The position numbers and the translations under genes are program-made. DNA of 33,399 nucleotides from Neoconidiobolus thromboides FSU 785 (taxonomy: Eukaryota > Entomophthoromycota > Entomophthoromycetes > Entomophthorales > Neoconidiobolaceae), in NCBI GenBank assembly GCA_025603075.1, contig MU626468.1, forward strand, positions 1 through 33,399, in the 5' to 3' direction. Below, in pieces: positions 32,290 to 33,399 of the stretch. Position 1 is the first letter of the stretch; the number at the start of each line of letters is the position of its first letter. The notes below the pieces were generated by a model, which was given only the letters and a program-made list of their open reading frames with translations, was not told the DNA's origin and made no database searches.

Positions 32290-32863
32290 TGTTATTGTTA
32301 AATTTATAAAATTATTACCATTTGTATTAATAAAATCAAATGGGATCTAAAACATTTTGAATATCAGCATAAAGGGCTATAGTTCGAACCATATTGACTT
32401 TATTTTATATTGCAACATCACCAAGAGTTTTTATCTTCATATTATTAATAAGAGCGATTTGAACGAGCACTTTCCGAAATACAGAACTGGGATAAACTCT
32501 TTTTAGTCATTTGAGTCACTAAACTACTTATAATGATCACAATAAAGCTAATCAAATCATTCCATTTTAATAATAGATTTAAAATCAAGTTCTTCGATTT
32601 GATATAATGTTATATTAGGATTTTCTTGATTTATTGTTGATAGAATTTACTGGTATTTTCTTACCATATTTTTTCCCTTATTTACATTCAATAAATATAG
32701 ATGCATAAGTTCTATTGCTTCCTGTATTTATTTATAGTCCCTTGGTTAATTCGGCTATCTTTAGTTACTTCATTGACTTCGTCTATTAAAAAAGGATTTT
32801 GATTTTCTTTTGATCCAAGGTTAATGAGATGATATCTAAAAAATAAAGTAGACAAAGTATTAA

Positions 32864-32973
32864 ATATATAGGTGTGTTTTTTTGGCTTCATTACTTTTTT
32901 CATCTTTCAAACACTATTTGAGTGGAAAAATTGTTAGTAAAATTCTTAAATACAAAAATACACCCCCATATAG
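32864..32973 (-). mobile_element. MITE copy (TATGGGGATGT family)
   Basis: ATATATAGGTGTGTTTTTTT...CTTTCAAACACTATTTGAGT...TACACCCCCATATA. Right end intact, left end slightly changed. Confidence 0.83.
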
Positions 32974-33399
32974 TAATACTCTAGAACCAAATGATAGTTT
33001 ACACAATTGTTTAACAAATAAGGTTTAAAATCGCGTTTTTGAATAAGTTAATATTTTTGGTGAATGTTTGGTATAGGCTTACCTTCTACAAAACTTGAAA
33101 GTTTTCTCAACTTTGTAAATATTCTGAAACTTTAATATTAGCAGATAATAATCTTTTAGTTATTTAAGTCAATAAATTCCTCATGAGTCTTTTCATCATC
33201 TTTTCAAGGACATTTATATAAAGTAATAAATAAAAGAGTAATTTTAATAATAATAAAGATACTCATTACTGATAATCCCGAAAAAAATTATAAATTGACT
33301 TTTAAGAAAGTTAAAAAGTAAACAAACTTGATAATAAACATAAAATTATAACACTTACATTTCAATTTTAAACCTTGAAATAATTTAATAATAAATAAG

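Larger units (their letters stand above)
28450..33399. other. MITE-rich gene-poor region
   Basis: About 5 kb upstream of the transporter without an intact gene. Holds five MITE copies and a decayed gene near 29226-30445. The minus frames at 31786-31971 and 32712-32903 and the plus frame at 32150-32350 are not supported; the last two run into MITEs. Confidence 0.55.

Noticed and set aside
32370-32400. GTTCGAACCA resembling a tRNA B box
   Set aside because: No A box, no cloverleaf and no paired acceptor stem on either strand around it.

Overview
The window reads as nuclear DNA of a fungus with a very AT-rich genome. The genes are fungal (a White Collar-1 photoreceptor, a Tup1 co-repressor with its Tup_N domain, a UTP15 ribosome-biogenesis factor). 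Introns are short (43-56 nt where I could place them), mostly GTAAGN...TAG, and intergenic DNA is long and repeat-rich. An early-diverging lineage (Entomophthoromycotina or another zoopagomycete/mucoromycete group) fits best; this is inference from composition, intron size and gene content, not from a search.

Layout. 1-3003: AT-rich intergenic DNA with MITE copies. 3004-12130 is gene-dense and free of MITEs: a class-B bHLH-zipper factor (+), UTP15 (+, 6 exons), a WC-1-type LOV/PAS/GATA-finger photoreceptor (+, 3 exons), then TUP1 (-, 11 exons) converging on it. 12131-14384 is a repeat-rich gap with a ~395-bp fold-back element and two MITEs. 14385-16566: a small mitochondrial-ribosome-type protein (+, 3 exons) convergent with a two-finger CCCH protein (-, 2 exons). 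16567-23214 is a long gene-poor tract with MITEs and probable relics of a myosin motor and a zinc-cluster regulator. 23215-23871: a truncated (2/2) globin (+) ending in a polybasic stretch and a CaaX prenylation box. 26719-28449: an amino-acid/auxin permease-type transporter (-, 7 exons). 28450-33399: MITE-rich DNA with a decayed gene that may be F-box/LRR-like.

The genes are not an operon and share no obvious pathway. Three encode DNA-associated regulators (bHLH, WC-1, Tup1) and one a probable RNA-binding protein (CCCH). The most distinctive element is the globin: its C-terminus predicts lipid anchoring to membranes, unusual for a truncated haemoglobin. The most pervasive element is a ~106-bp MITE family with TATGGGGATGT termini: about 18 copies or fragments, three of them in abutting pairs, all outside coding sequence.

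All multi-exon models were assembled by hand from reading frame, splice consensus and family conservation. Every exon sum is divisible by three. No tRNA, rRNA or CRISPR array was found.
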